Assembly: GCF_014270105.1 (NCBI RefSeq)
Contig: NZ_JACNMF010000003.1
Span: 558,001 to 622,000 of the forward strand
DNA from: Hyunsoonleella aquatilis
GTDB taxonomy: Bacteria > Bacteroidota > Bacteroidia > Flavobacteriales > Flavobacteriaceae
Reading direction: 5' to 3'
DNA: 64,000 nt
A program made the position numbers and the translations under genes. Under the pieces are notes generated by a model. It was not told where the DNA came from. It ran no database searches and was given only the letters and a program-made list of their open reading frames with translations. Below, one piece after another: positions 1-9,504 of the stretch (position 1 is the first letter of the stretch; each line of letters begins with the position of its first letter).

Positions 1-13
1 CATTATTTTTTAT

Positions 14-2044
14 TTAAATTAATCCGTTATATTTTCTCAAAAACCATTCGGCAGATAGCGTAAAAGCGATAATAGCCAACAGGTATTTCCAGTCTATCAA
101 AGGTATGGTATTTTTGCTACTTTTCTGAATGGGTTTAAAACGATTATCGCTGGAAAGCTCTGAAAATAATCCACCAGCATCGTCAACAAAAAACGCCTTC
201 CCGTCTGTGTTAGTAGCCAATTGTTGGAGGCTTGTTACATCAGCATTCAAAAATTGCTGTTCAATATTATATTCCAGTACTTCAAAAGTACCTGATCGAG
301 AAACACTACCATCTTTTGTTTTTACAGAAAAGCTATAATTGGAAGCTGGTAAACCGCTTAAATCTGCTTGATAGTTATTGTTTTTTAGCACTAAAGGCAA
401 GGTTTGAGCCTTTTCCGAGACATTATCCCTTAAAACGATTTCCATAGACTGACGGGCATCAAAAACGTAGCTTTTGTCAAAAACCTGAGCCTTAATAACG
501 AGATTTACATTACCGTTATAAAAGGATTCGTATTCCACATTGAGCCTACTTTTTTTCTTGTTTGAACTCAAATATTGCATCAATTTGCTAATGAAATCAT
601 CAAAAGGCTGAAACGACTTTTCATTCAAATAACTTTGGGCACGCCATTGCCAGATGTTTTCACCAAAAAGTACAGCTTCCCTCCTTCCGTTAGTTTCAAA
701 TGTGGCCAGCAAAGGCTGGTTATTTGAAATTCCAAGCACTGTTTTTTCTAAAATGGTTTCAAATGGAACAGAAAATGAAACCTCTCCAAAATGAGATTTC
801 AATGGAGGGAAAGATTCAAAATTGATATCCTCCACCATAAAAGGCGAAAAATTTAGGTTTAATTTCGATTGATAGTCTTCATCCTGACCCGTAATTTCAT
901 GGGTGAAATTATTATCAATATTGTTTATGAAACTGAGATTTGATTTGGCTCCAATTATTGTAAACCTGTTCTTATTTTCCTTATTTAGAGTTTCATAAAA
1001 AGGCGTAAACTTATTATTTGGTTGATAAATTATAAATAATTGAAAATCATTTACTTTACTTACAGCCTCGACTGGACTCAAGATATTGACAGAACGTTGC
1101 TCATTGCTTTCTATGCTCTTTTTGAATGCACCTAAATCTGGATGCGGAAAATCGCTCACCAATGCAATTTTTGTCTTTTGGTCAATAACTTCAACAGCAA
1201 AATTCTTGGCGTTATTTACTGTATTTTTTTCGTTTGCCAAAGGTTCTAAAATAGCCTTATAACTATTCACTCCCACTCGATTGGCAGGTAAAGTGGCATT
1301 AATCACTTTTGAATTATCTATTTTAGAAAAACTAATCCTCTTGGAATACACCGTGCTGGCCTCTTGTTTAATAAAAAAATTAGCCTCAACAGCTTCGTTG
1401 CCCTGATACACCAAAATAGCCTCAACAGGAAATCTATTTTTAGAAAAGGCATATTTATTAACATTGAGTTGCTGGATTTTTAAGTCGGTGTAAGTGATGG
1501 TATCTCCAAGTATAATGGGATATACGGGATGCTTATATTGATTTGAAATTCCGTAGTTGCTACCAAACGTTTGATTGCCATCGGAAAGCAACACCATTGG
1601 CGCAACCTCGTTTTTATAGATTTCTGAAAGTTGGTGTAGCGCACTATTGATATTCGTTTCGTTAGTACTAAAACTAATGGAATCCGAATTGATCAATTGC
1701 CTATCGAAGGTAAACACCTCAAGATCAAACTTGTTTTTTAGTTCTTCATTGTTTTTAATGGCATTGACAAAATCCAAAGCTTTTTCACTTTGCTTTAAGT
1801 GTTTGACCGAACTTGAATTGTCCACCGCCAAAACTAATTTTGGTTTTTCAGTGAACACTTTTATTTGCTCAAATTTCGGATTGATTATTAAGAGCAATAA
1901 TGCGAAAAGCGTCAAAAATCTCAAAAACGTAAAAACAATCGATAAACTAGATTTATGCTTCGACTTATACCTATACTGAAAAAGCGCTATAAATAGCGCT
2001 AATATTCCAGATGATATAATGTATAAAAGTGTCTCTGTTTGCAT
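14..2044 (-). CDS. vWA-type membrane protein
   Basis: A 676-residue membrane protein. Two hydrophobic helices open it (about residues 7-25 and 38-58) and one more closes it (about 650-668), so the long middle part probably faces the periplasm. After the second helix comes a von Willebrand factor A-like segment: a DNSSSV stretch near residue 75 resembles the DxSxS metal site, and LLSDGNQTFG near 152 matches the later strand of that fold. The remainder looks like Ig-like or beta-rich domains and a glutamine-amidotransferase-like segment, as in large BatA-related membrane proteins of Bacteroidota. No enzyme function can be claimed. It lies 72 bp downstream of fabG on the same strand but fabG has its own promoter. 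The role, perhaps envelope stress or surface binding, is an inference. Confidence 0.8.
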   Translation of the reverse strand: MQTETLLYIISSGILALFIALFQYRYKSKHKSSLSIVFTFLRFLTLFALLLLIINPKFEQIKVFTEKPKLVLAVDNSSSVKHLKQSEKALDFVNAIKNNEELKNKFDLEVFTFDRQLINSDSISFSTNETNINSALHQLSEIYKNEVAPMVLLSDGNQTFGSNYGISNQYKHPVYPIILGDTITYTDLKIQQLNVNKYAFSKNRFPVEAILVYQGNEAVEANFFIKQEASTVYSKRISFSKIDNSKVINATLPANRVGVNSYKAILEPLANEKNTVNNAKNFAVEVIDQKTKIALVSDFPHPDLGAFKKSIESNEQRSVNILSPVEAVSKVNDFQLFIIYQPNNKFTPFYETLNKENKNRFTIIGAKSNLSFINNIDNNFTHEITGQDEDYQSKLNLNFSPFMVEDINFESFPPLKSHFGEVSFSVPFETILEKTVLGISNNQPLLATFETNGRREAVLFGENIWQWRAQSYLNEKSFQPFDDFISKLMQYLSSNKKKSRLNVEYESFYNGNVNLVIKAQVFDKSYVFDARQSMEIVLRDNVSEKAQTLPLVLKNNNYQADLSGLPASNYSFSVKTKDGSVSRSGTFEVLEYNIEQQFLNADVTSLQQLATNTDGKAFFVDDAGGLFSELSSDNRFKPIQKSSKNTIPLIDWKYLLAIIAFTLSAEWFLRKYNGLI

Positions 2045-2116
2045 TGAGATTTTAGACCTACGATTTTGGATTTACTATTCTCGGAAAAAAGTATATCGAA
2101 AATCTAAATTCATAAA

Positions 2117-2863
2117 TTAAGTCAACATACCGCCATCAACATTTAAGGTTTGCCCAGTAACATATGCGCTCAAATCACTTGCCAAAAATACACAAGCATT
2201 AGCCACATCCTCTGGTGTACCACCGCGTTTTAATGGAATTCCTTCACGCCATCCCTTTACAGTTGCTTCATCCAATTTTGCTGTCATTTCAGTCTCAATA
2301 AATCCAGGAGCAATCACGTTACTCCGGATATTTCTTGAGCCCAATTCCAATGCTACGGACTTTGAAAAGCCAATAATCCCTGCTTTTGACGCTGCATAAT
2401 TGGTTTGCCCTGCATTCCCCTTTACGCCAACCACAGAGCTCATATTGATGATGGAGCCTTTGCGCTGTTTCAACATAGTACGTTGCACAGCCTTGGTCAT
2501 ATTGAATACAGATTTCAAATTGACCTCAATAACGGTATCAAAGTCTTCCTCAGAAATACGCATCAAAAGGTTGTCCTTTGTGATTCCAGCATTATTCACT
2601 AGTATATCAATGCTTCCAAAATCGTTCACAACATCATCGGCCAATTTTTGTGCTTCTTCAAAACTTGCTGCATTGCTTTGGTAGCCTTTGGCATTTACGC
2701 CAACATCCTTCAATTCTTTTTCTAAAGCATTTCCCGCTTCAACGGAAGAACTGTAAGTAAAGGCGACATTAGCGCCTTGCTCTGCAAAAACCTGAGCAAT
2801 CCCTCTCCCAATACCCCGACTAGCACCTGTAATTATTGCCGTTTTACCTTCTAATAGTTTCAT
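2117..2863 (-). CDS. fabG: 3-oxoacyl-[acyl-carrier-protein] reductase FabG
   Basis: NADPH-dependent reduction of 3-oxoacyl-ACP in fatty acid elongation, in the cytoplasm. The 248-residue length is standard. The Rossmann motif TGASRGIG sits at about 12-19, NNAG near 90, the catalytic Ser in NMSSVVG near 142 and YAASK near 155-159, and the C-terminal VDGGM is typical of FabG. A strong flavobacterial promoter lies 49-76 bp upstream of the start codon, so the gene is probably transcribed on its own. Other short-chain dehydrogenases look similar, but the near full-length match to FabG-type motifs makes this call secure. Confidence 0.95.
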   Translation of the reverse strand: MKLLEGKTAIITGASRGIGRGIAQVFAEQGANVAFTYSSSVEAGNALEKELKDVGVNAKGYQSNAASFEEAQKLADDVVNDFGSIDILVNNAGITKDNLLMRISEEDFDTVIEVNLKSVFNMTKAVQRTMLKQRKGSIINMSSVVGVKGNAGQTNYAASKAGIIGFSKSVALELGSRNIRSNVIAPGFIETEMTAKLDEATVKGWREGIPLKRGGTPEDVANACVFLASDLSAYVTGQTLNVDGGMLT

Positions 2864-2911
2864 ATAGTTGTGGTTAGTTTTATAAGTCCTTTATGGATTT
2901 TCAATTTCAAT

Positions 2912-2939
2912 CAAATATAAGAAATACTGAGTGTTTCAA
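2912..2939 (-). promoter_or_regulatory. fabG promoter
   Basis: On the minus strand the sequence reads TTG, a 17-base spacer, then TATATTTG (2919-2912). This matches the flavobacterial sigma consensus TTG-N17-23-TAnnTTTG exactly. The predicted leader to the fabG ATG at 2863 is about 40 bases. Confidence 0.65.
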
Positions 2940-2940
2940 A

Positions 2941-2968
2941 ATAAAAAACCTCACAAAATCGTGAGGTT
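2941..2968 (-). terminator. terminator of the 3006-3581 lipoprotein gene
   Basis: Perfect 8-bp stem AACCTCAC / GTGAGGTT with a 6-base loop, followed on the minus strand by TTTTAT. It sits 38 bases past the lipoprotein stop codon and just before the fabG promoter. Confidence 0.7.
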
Positions 2969-3005
2969 CTATAAGTTGAAGCATTTATTTCGAAATGATC
3001 TAAGA

Positions 3006-3581
3006 TTAATTATTGGGTACAAATTTTATATCCACAATTCCGGCATACGCTGTTTTAATATCGTTTGGAGGCAAAACTTGTGCGTTACCCAAACTACCTT
3101 TGTACGCCAGAACCATAATATCATCCGATTCTGCCGGAAAGACAATATTCCCGGAATCGTTAAATTGATAATAGCTATTGGTGTTTACGGCAATGAAATA
3201 TCGGGTTCCGGAGGTAATTTGCACGTGCGCTATATCTTCAAAAGACATTAAACCAGATGTAGAAGTAATATTTTGTGTTACCAAAATTTCTTCAGTATCT
3301 GAATTCCATAGAGTCACTCTAAATTCTCCGTTATCAGGGATACGTACACCAAGAGCGGTGATTTTTCCATTTTTGAAGGCCTTAAATTCATAACCCAGTT
3401 CGTAGGTATTTACCCAGTTAACTTTCGTGTTTTTAAGATCCATAATACCATTTTCCAATAATGTTTTCATGGGATATTGTGGGTCGGCCTGAACAGGTGG
3501 CATACCATCGTCGTCTTTAGAACAACTGCTTAGTGATATTGTGATGACTAGGGCCGTTAGAAATACTTTTATAGTTTTCAT
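3006..3581 (-). CDS. DUF4082-like lipoprotein
   Basis: A 191-residue lipoprotein. The signal peptide ends in a lipobox with Cys20 (SLSSC) followed by SKDDD, acidic residues that in Bacteroidota often favour surface export. The body (about 45-190) is a single beta-rich domain with an ALGVRIPDNGEFRVTLW stretch resembling DUF4082, a domain often found with surface or carbohydrate-binding proteins. Ligand unknown. It stands alone between the terminators of its own transcript and of sucD, and no TAnnTTTG promoter is evident upstream. The family assignment is by eye and moderate. Confidence 0.75.
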   Translation of the reverse strand: MKTIKVFLTALVITISLSSCSKDDDGMPPVQADPQYPMKTLLENGIMDLKNTKVNWVNTYELGYEFKAFKNGKITALGVRIPDNGEFRVTLWNSDTEEILVTQNITSTSGLMSFEDIAHVQITSGTRYFIAVNTNSYYQFNDSGNIVFPAESDDIMVLAYKGSLGNAQVLPPNDIKTAYAGIVDIKFVPNN

Positions 3582-3654
3582 GACTTTAGGTTTTGATTGT
3601 TACACCCTTATATACACCCAAGTCCTATTTTGTTACCTCCTTTTTGAGAAAAGA

Positions 3655-3693
3655 ACAAAAAAAATCCGTTAACCTTAAAAAGATTAACGGATT
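3655..3693 (-). terminator. sucD terminator
   Basis: Ten-bp stem AATCCGTTAA / TTAACGGATT (3663-3672 and 3684-3693) with an 11-base loop. On the minus strand the hairpin is followed by a run of eight or more T. It lies 21 bases after the sucD stop codon. Confidence 0.75.
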
Positions 3694-3714
3694 CAAAAAT
3701 TTTAAAATATCTAT

Positions 3715-4587
3715 TTAGCCGAGTACTTCAGCAACTTTTTTGCCAATTTCGGCAGGTGAATCCACTACATGGATACCAGAAGCTCTCATGATTTTCTTTT
3801 TGGCTTGAGCCGTGTCATCACTTCCGCCTACAATTGCCCCAGCATGCCCCATGGTTCGTCCAGCAGGAGCCGTTTCTCCAGCAATAAAACCTACAATTGG
3901 TTTTTTACTACCACTAGCTTTATACCAGTTTGCTGCATCTGCTTCCAACTGTCCACCAATTTCACCTATCATCACGACTGCTTCGGTTTCGGGGTCGTTA
4001 ATTAAAAGTTCAACAGCCTCCTTGGTCGTGGTTCCGATAATTGGGTCACCTCCAATTCCTATAGCTGTTGTAATTCCTAAACCTTGTTTTACAACTTGGT
4101 CAGCCGCTTCATATGTTAATGTTCCTGATTTTGAAACAATTCCAACCTTTCCTTTTTTAAACACAAAGCCTGGCATGATGCCTACTTTGGCTTCTTCAGG
4201 GGTAATTACGCCTGGACAGTTAGGGCCAATTAAACGACAATCCTTTCCTTTAATATAGTTTGAAGCAGTAATCATATCTGCAACTGGAATCCCTTCGGTA
4301 ATTGTAATAATAACTTTGATACCGGCATCGGCCGCTTCCATAATAGCGTCGGCCGCAAAAGCAGGTGGTACAAAAATAATGGTAGTATCGGCACCAACTT
4401 TTTCAACAGCCTCTTTAACTGTATTAAAAACAGGCTTATCCAAATGGGTTTGTCCTCCTTTACCTGGGGTAACACCACCAACTACATTGGTACCATACTC
4501 TATCATTTGACTGGCGTGAAACGTACCTTCACTACCGGTAAAGCCTTGTACAATTATTTTTGAATCTTTGTTTACTAAAACGCTCAT
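3715..4587 (-). CDS. sucD: succinyl-CoA synthetase alpha subunit SucD
   Basis: TCA-cycle enzyme subunit interconverting succinyl-CoA and succinate with substrate-level phosphorylation, working with SucB, whose gene is not in this window. The 290-residue length is normal. The CoA-binding Rossmann domain begins with VQGFTGSEG near residue 13; GPNCPGVI near 122 and the active-site His in [11 protein letters not shown] near 246 are intact. It lies 63 bp beyond the lpxD-like gene on the same strand. A TACATTTG box in that gap suggests its own promoter as well as read-through from the lipid A operon. Confidence 0.96.
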   Translation of the reverse strand: MSVLVNKDSKIIVQGFTGSEGTFHASQMIEYGTNVVGGVTPGKGGQTHLDKPVFNTVKEAVEKVGADTTIIFVPPAFAADAIMEAADAGIKVIITITEGIPVADMITASNYIKGKDCRLIGPNCPGVITPEEAKVGIMPGFVFKKGKVGIVSKSGTLTYEAADQVVKQGLGITTAIGIGGDPIIGTTTKEAVELLINDPETEAVVMIGEIGGQLEADAANWYKASGSKKPIVGFIAGETAPAGRTMGHAGAIVGGSDDTAQAKKKIMRASGIHVVDSPAEIGKKVAEVLG

Positions 4588-4619
4588 AGAAGATTTTTTC
4601 TGATTATTAAAAACTCTAG

Positions 4620-4627
4620 CAAATGTA
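4620..4627 (-). promoter_or_regulatory. candidate sucD -7 box
   Basis: TACATTTG on the minus strand fits the TAnnTTTG consensus and lies 33 bases before the sucD ATG. I find no TTG at the expected -33 distance, so this is only a partial promoter match. Confidence 0.35.
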
Positions 4628-4650
4628 ATTGATTTTGCTTGAAAAATAAA

Positions 4651-5595
4651 CTACTTATTCTCTTGTTTTTTTAGGATTTCAAGAATTTCAGGGATTTTTT
4701 TGATAGAAGCAATTTCCTTGTATTTTGAACGGAAATCATCCGCTGGAATTCCAAAATACCCCTTGCCGCCTTCAAGAGATTTACTGACCCCGGCTTTGGC
4801 CGAGATTATGGCTCTTTTACCTATGGTAATACCACTTGTAATCCCGACTTGCCCCCAAACAGTAACTTCATCTTCAATAACAACACAGCCGGCTATCCCA
4901 ACTTGAGAGGCGATCAAACATTTCTCTCCAATAACAGTATCATGACCAATTTGAACCAAATTGTCAATTTTAGTGCCTTCCTTTATAATTGTATCTCCTG
5001 TAACGCCCTTGTCAATGGTGCATGATGCACCGATATCAACATTATTTTCAATAACAACCCTTCCGCAGGATAAAAGCCTATCAAAGCCCTCTGGTCTCTT
5101 TTTGTAATAAAACGCATTGGCTCCCAGAACAGTTCCTGCATGGATGGTTACGTTATCACCGATTATCGCATCGTCATAAATACTGACATTGGAATGGATG
5201 ACGCAGTTTTTACCAACAGTAACATTATTTCCGATAAATGAATTTGGTTGAATTACCGTTCCCTCCCCAATAATCGCCGAATCAGAAATTGAAGCATTTG
5301 AAGGCTGAAATGGTCTAAAATGATTAGACAACTTATTGAAATCCCTAAAAGGGTCATCACTTATTAAAAGTGTCTTCCCCTCCGGACATTCTACTTCTTT
5401 ATTAATTAAAACAATAGTTGCATCAGACTGAAGCGCCTTGTCGTAGTATTTGGGATGATCCACAAAAACGATATCTCCCGGTTCCACAACATGAATTTCG
5501 TTCATCCCTAAAACAGGAAAATCAGCATCTCCGACATACTTGCAATCAATTAATTGTGCAATATTTTTTAGGGTTTGAGCTTGTGGAAATTTCAA
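4651..5595 (-). CDS. LpxD-like hexapeptide acyltransferase, second copy
   Basis: A 314-residue paralogue of LpxD (8365-9390). It has the N-terminal LpxD-type domain (about 1-95), a left-handed beta-helix of hexapeptide repeats (about 100-270) and a helical tail. The catalytic-type His in [10 protein letters not shown] is present. The start must be TTG at 5595: the residues that follow ([15 protein letters not shown]) match the LpxD N-terminus and there is no ATG until residue 31. It begins 6 bases after efp stops. Annotated elsewhere as UDP-3-O-(3-hydroxymyristoyl)glucosamine N-acyltransferase. Its acyl or sugar specificity may differ from the true LpxD; that is inference. Confidence 0.85.
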   Translation of the reverse strand: MKFPQAQTLKNIAQLIDCKYVGDADFPVLGMNEIHVVEPGDIVFVDHPKYYDKALQSDATIVLINKEVECPEGKTLLISDDPFRDFNKLSNHFRPFQPSNASISDSAIIGEGTVIQPNSFIGNNVTVGKNCVIHSNVSIYDDAIIGDNVTIHAGTVLGANAFYYKKRPEGFDRLLSCGRVVIENNVDIGASCTIDKGVTGDTIIKEGTKIDNLVQIGHDTVIGEKCLIASQVGIAGCVVIEDEVTVWGQVGITSGITIGKRAIISAKAGVSKSLEGGKGYFGIPADDFRSKYKEIASIKKIPEILEILKKQENK

Positions 5596-5601
5596 TGAAA
5601 A

Positions 5602-6168
5602 TTATTCTTTAATTCGTTCTTTATAAGTCCCTTTTTCAGTTTCAACCTTTATTTTGTCACCTTCGTTAATGAATAAAGGTACATTTACCGTAGCACCAGT
5701 TTCAACAGTAGCCGGTTTTGTAGCGTTCGTAGCTGTATTTCCTTTTACACCTGGTTCGGTGTGCGTAACTTCCAAAATAACACTCGCCGGCATTTCAACA
5801 GAAAGAGGCATATTGTCCTCCGTATTGATTAAGACCGTAACAACTTCCCCTTCTTTCATGAGTCCAGGGTTATCTAAGGCAGCCTCCAATAATCTAATTT
5901 GCGTATAGTCCGCTTCGTTCATAAAGTGATACCACTCACTGTCATTATATAAATATTGAAATTTATGGGTTTCTACACGAACGTCGTCCAACTTATGCCC
6001 AGCTGAAAAGGTGTTATCAATAACTTTTCCGTTGGTCACACTTTTTAATTTTGTTCTTACAAAAGCAGGTCCTTTACCTGGCTTCACGTGCAAAAACTCA
6101 ACGATTTTATAAATATCGTTGTTATATCTTATACATAGTCCATTTCTGATGTCACTCGTTGTAACCAT
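5602..6168 (-). CDS. efp: translation elongation factor P
   Basis: Relieves ribosome stalling at polyproline. The 188-residue length is standard, with an N-terminal KOW-like domain and two OB domains. The tip loop reads HVKPGKGPAF with Lys32 at the position usually modified or contacting the P-site tRNA. It sits between lpxA (5-base gap) and the second lpxD-like gene (6-base gap), so it is translated from the lipid A operon. efp in this place is a recurrent flavobacterial arrangement. Confidence 0.96.
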   Translation of the reverse strand: MVTTSDIRNGLCIRYNNDIYKIVEFLHVKPGKGPAFVRTKLKSVTNGKVIDNTFSAGHKLDDVRVETHKFQYLYNDSEWYHFMNEADYTQIRLLEAALDNPGLMKEGEVVTVLINTEDNMPLSVEMPASVILEVTHTEPGVKGNTATNATKPATVETGATVNVPLFINEGDKIKVETEKGTYKERIKE

Positions 6169-6173
6169 ATGAA

Positions 6174-6959
6174 TTAATTTGATTTAAAATAGCCCTTCAT
6201 AATTCCTCTATGCGAATTCTTGATAAATTGAAGTATTTCATCTCGCTCGGGAGTGGCTTGCATTTCGGCCTCAATAATATCAGCAGCCTGAGAGTTGTTA
6301 TATGATTTTTGATAAAGTATCCTATAGATGTCCTGAATTTCCCTAATTTTTTCTGTAGAGAAGCCCCTTCTTCTTAATCCAACGGAATTAATACCCACAT
6401 AAGACAGAGGTTCTCGCGCAGCTTTTACAAAGGGCGGCACATCTTTTCTAACAAGAGAACCCCCTGTTACGAAAGCATGATTGCCCACTGAAACAAATTG
6501 ATGAACCGCAGTCATACCGGCCAATACCACATAGTCTCCTACTGTTATGTGCCCGGCTAAGGTGCTGTTATTCGAGAAAATACAGTTGTTCCCAACAATA
6601 CAATCGTGGGCAACATGGCAATATGCCATGATGAGGCAATTATTACCTATTACTGTTTTCATTCTATCAGCCGTCCCTCTATTTATTGTAACACACTCGC
6701 GTATGGTAACATTATCTCCAATTTCAACAGTGGTTTCCTCATCGTTGTACTTAAGGTCCTGCGGTACCGCCGAAATAACGGAACCAGGAAAGATATTGCA
6801 ATTCTTGCCAATCCTGGCACCTTCCATGATGGTTACATTACTCCCTATCCACGTTCCCTCTCCAATAACTACATTATTATTTATGGTTGCAAAAGGTTCA
6901 ATTACCACATTTTTGGCAATTTTCGCTCCGGGGTGAACGTATGCTAAAGGTTGATTCAT
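6174..6959 (-). CDS. lpxA: UDP-N-acetylglucosamine O-acyltransferase LpxA
   Basis: First step of lipid A synthesis: moves a 3-hydroxyacyl chain from ACP to the 3-OH of UDP-GlcNAc. The 261 residues include about ten hexapeptide coils (AYVHPGAKI through SLVRKDVPP) and the C-terminal helical domain. The catalytic His lies in AYCHVAHDCIVGNN, about residue 122-126. It starts 12 bases after lpxC-fabZ and ends 5 bases before efp. Confidence 0.95.
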   Translation of the reverse strand: MNQPLAYVHPGAKIAKNVVIEPFATINNNVVIGEGTWIGSNVTIMEGARIGKNCNIFPGSVISAVPQDLKYNDEETTVEIGDNVTIRECVTINRGTADRMKTVIGNNCLIMAYCHVAHDCIVGNNCIFSNNSTLAGHITVGDYVVLAGMTAVHQFVSVGNHAFVTGGSLVRKDVPPFVKAAREPLSYVGINSVGLRRRGFSTEKIREIQDIYRILYQKSYNNSQAADIIEAEMQATPERDEILQFIKNSHRGIMKGYFKSN

Positions 6960-6971
6960 CTTATAATTTTC

Positions 6972-8378
6972 TTATTTTACTTTTGAAATCTGGGCCATCA
7001 ATTCTGCTTCGGCGGCCAACATGCCATTGGCATAGGCATATCCCTGCATGTGGCAAATACCCCTGCGTATAGGTGTTATCAGCGAACACTTGAATATCAA
7101 GGTGTCTCCCGGACTAACTTTTCTTTTGAATTTTACGTTGTCCATTTTCATAAAAAACGTCAAGTAATTTTCAGGGTCAGGCACAGTGCTTAAAACTAAA
7201 ATCCCACCAGTTTGAGCCATCGCCTCAACAATCAAAACACCTGGCATGACGGGGGCTCCAGGAAAATGCCCTCGGAAAAACTCTTCATTCATGGTGACAT
7301 TTTTCATGCCGACGACATATTGATCGGTCAATTCATAAACTTTGTCCAACAATAAAAATGGCTGTCTGTGCGGCAACATTTTCATTATTTGGGTAACGTC
7401 CATTAAAGGTTCTTGATTCAAATCAACATTTGGCACGTTGTTGCGCCTGTCGTTCTTAATTATCTTGGATAGTTTTTTCGCAAACTGGGTATTTACAAAA
7501 TGGCCCGGCTTGTTCGCAATAACTTTTCCTTTAATTCTAGTACCCACCAATGCAAGGTCCCCAAGGACATCCAGAAGTTTATGCCTAGCCGCTTCGTTGG
7601 GATGATGCAAAGTCAAGTTATCCAAAATTCCATTTGGTTTAATTGCTATATTATCTTTATTGAAGGCAACTCTTAGTTTTTCCATAGTTTCAGGAGAGAG
7701 CGGTTTGTCCACGTAGACAATAGCATTGTTCAAGTCCCCTCCTTTTATTAGACCATGCTCCAAGAGCATTTCAATCTCATGTAAAAAACTAAAAGTTCTG
7801 GAATTAGCTATATCTTTCTTGAAGTCCGAAACCTGATTTAATGTAGCGTTTTGGGTACCCAAAACTTTGGTTCCAAAATCTACCATGGTAGTAATTTGGT
7901 ACTCTTTAGAAGGCATTACCAAAATTTCGCTACCGCTTTCTTCATCTGTATAAGAAATAACATCGGTAACTTCAAATACCTCCCTAGAAGCGTCCAGTTC
8001 AACAACTTCGGCCTCTTCCAAAGCTTCAACGAAAAACTTTGAAGAACCATCCATTATTGGCGGTTCGGAAGCATTAAGTTCGATTACAACATTATCAATA
8101 TCAAGTCCAACTAATGCTGCCAAAACATGCTCCGAGGTTTGGATTTTAACACCGTTTTTTTCAAGACAAGTCCCACGTTGCGTGTTGGTAACGTAGTTGG
8201 CATCAGCCTCAATTACAGGTGAGCCTTCTAAATCCACGCGCTTAAATGCCAAACCAAAATTGGGTTCCGCAGGCTTAAAAGTAAGTGTTACTTTTTTTCC
8301 GGTATGCAATCCCACACCGGTTAAGGACACCTCTTTTTTTATGGTTTTTTGTTTATCCTCAGTATTAACTATTGCCAT
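6972..8378 (-). CDS. lpxC-fabZ: bifunctional LpxC deacetylase / FabZ dehydratase
   Basis: A 468-residue fusion characteristic of Bacteroidota. The N-terminal part (about 1-310) is the zinc deacetylase LpxC, the committed step of lipid A synthesis: zinc ligands lie in TSEHVLAAL and in HKLLDVLGD. The C-terminal part (about 325-468) is FabZ, the 3-hydroxyacyl-ACP dehydratase: a hot-dog fold with [11 protein letters not shown] and the catalytic [19 protein letters not shown] segment. The fusion places enzymes competing for the 3-hydroxyacyl-ACP pool on one chain. Its start overlaps the lpxD stop by 14 bases, suggesting coupled translation. Confidence 0.96.
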   Translation of the reverse strand: MAIVNTEDKQKTIKKEVSLTGVGLHTGKKVTLTFKPAEPNFGLAFKRVDLEGSPVIEADANYVTNTQRGTCLEKNGVKIQTSEHVLAALVGLDIDNVVIELNASEPPIMDGSSKFFVEALEEAEVVELDASREVFEVTDVISYTDEESGSEILVMPSKEYQITTMVDFGTKVLGTQNATLNQVSDFKKDIANSRTFSFLHEIEMLLEHGLIKGGDLNNAIVYVDKPLSPETMEKLRVAFNKDNIAIKPNGILDNLTLHHPNEAARHKLLDVLGDLALVGTRIKGKVIANKPGHFVNTQFAKKLSKIIKNDRRNNVPNVDLNQEPLMDVTQIMKMLPHRQPFLLLDKVYELTDQYVVGMKNVTMNEEFFRGHFPGAPVMPGVLIVEAMAQTGGILVLSTVPDPENYLTFFMKMDNVKFKRKVSPGDTLIFKCSLITPIRRGICHMQGYAYANGMLAAEAELMAQISKVK

Positions 8379-9390
8379 TATTTTTTTCTATATCATTAAT
8401 TTGATTAACAATCTTCGGTAAGTTCTTAAAATGTACATAGGATTTGTTGTAATCCGCATAAGCCAATGCCGGCGAACCTTGAAGCACCTCATTGTCCTTA
8501 ACATTCCTTCCAATTCCAGATTGCGCTTGTATGCGTACATTGTTACCTATGGTTATGTGCCCTACAATGCCTACCTGCCCTCCTATCTGGCAATTTTCAC
8601 CAATTTTGGTTGAGCCGGCAATACCTGTTTGCGCGGCAATCACTGTGTTCTTGCCAATTTCAACATTGTGTGCAATTTGGATTTGATTATCCAATTTAAC
8701 GCCCCTGCGAATAATTGTAGAGCCCAACGTTGCCCTATCAATAGTAGTGGCAGCACCTATATCAACAAAATCTTCTAGAATTACATTACCCGTTTGCGGG
8801 ACTTTTTTGTATTCGCCTTTTTCATTGGGCGTGAACCCAAAACCGTCCGCACCTATGATAGCACCAGAATTAATCACGCAATACTTCCCAATCACACATT
8901 CGGAGTAGATTTTGGAACCCGCAAAAACTACGGTGTTATCCCCTATTTTTACATTGTCTCCAATGAATGCATTTGGGAATATCTTGACATTGTCCCCTAT
9001 GATCACATTTTCGCCTACGTATGAAAAGGCACCTATGTAAACGTTATCGCCATAGCTGGAAGATTCTGCAATAAAAGACGGTTCCTCTACCCCTAGTTTA
9101 TTTAGCTTTACCTGGTTGTAATACTCTAATAATTTTGAAAAGGATTTGTAAGCATCGTCTACCTTTATAAGGGTTGTGGACAGTGCGTCCTCGGGTTCAA
9201 ATGATTTGTTAACAATCGTAATGGATGCCTTAGTACTATATATATACGGTGTGTATTTTGGATTTGCGAGAAACGTAAGGGATTCTTCAACGCCTTCCTC
9301 TATTTTTGAAAGTTTTGAAACCTTAACATTAGAATCGCCAACAACATCTCCCTCTAAAATCTCTGCTATTTGCTGTGCTGTGAACTTCAC
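8365..9390 (-). CDS. lpxD: UDP-3-O-acylglucosamine N-acyltransferase LpxD
   Basis: Third step of lipid A synthesis, N-acylation of UDP-3-O-acylglucosamine. The 341 residues comprise the N-terminal uridine-binding domain (about 1-100), a beta-helix of hexapeptide repeats (about 105-295) and a C-terminal helix. The catalytic His is in [10 protein letters not shown]. The start is GTG at 9390, giving [12 protein letters not shown], which matches the family N-terminus. First gene of the leftward operon lpxD, lpxC-fabZ, lpxA, efp, lpxD-like. Confidence 0.95.
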   Translation of the reverse strand: MKFTAQQIAEILEGDVVGDSNVKVSKLSKIEEGVEESLTFLANPKYTPYIYSTKASITIVNKSFEPEDALSTTLIKVDDAYKSFSKLLEYYNQVKLNKLGVEEPSFIAESSSYGDNVYIGAFSYVGENVIIGDNVKIFPNAFIGDNVKIGDNTVVFAGSKIYSECVIGKYCVINSGAIIGADGFGFTPNEKGEYKKVPQTGNVILEDFVDIGAATTIDRATLGSTIIRRGVKLDNQIQIAHNVEIGKNTVIAAQTGIAGSTKIGENCQIGGQVGIVGHITIGNNVRIQAQSGIGRNVKDNEVLQGSPALAYADYNKSYVHFKNLPKIVNQINDIEKNNGNS

Positions 9391-9504
9391 AAAAGTTTGC
9401 CTTAGTCTAGTTTTTACTTAATTTCAGCAAAAATAGGAAAAAAGTGCTAAAGTCGGCTATTGAATAATCGGCATTGTTTTGACCAAGTTTTGTTAGCTTC
9501 AGAA

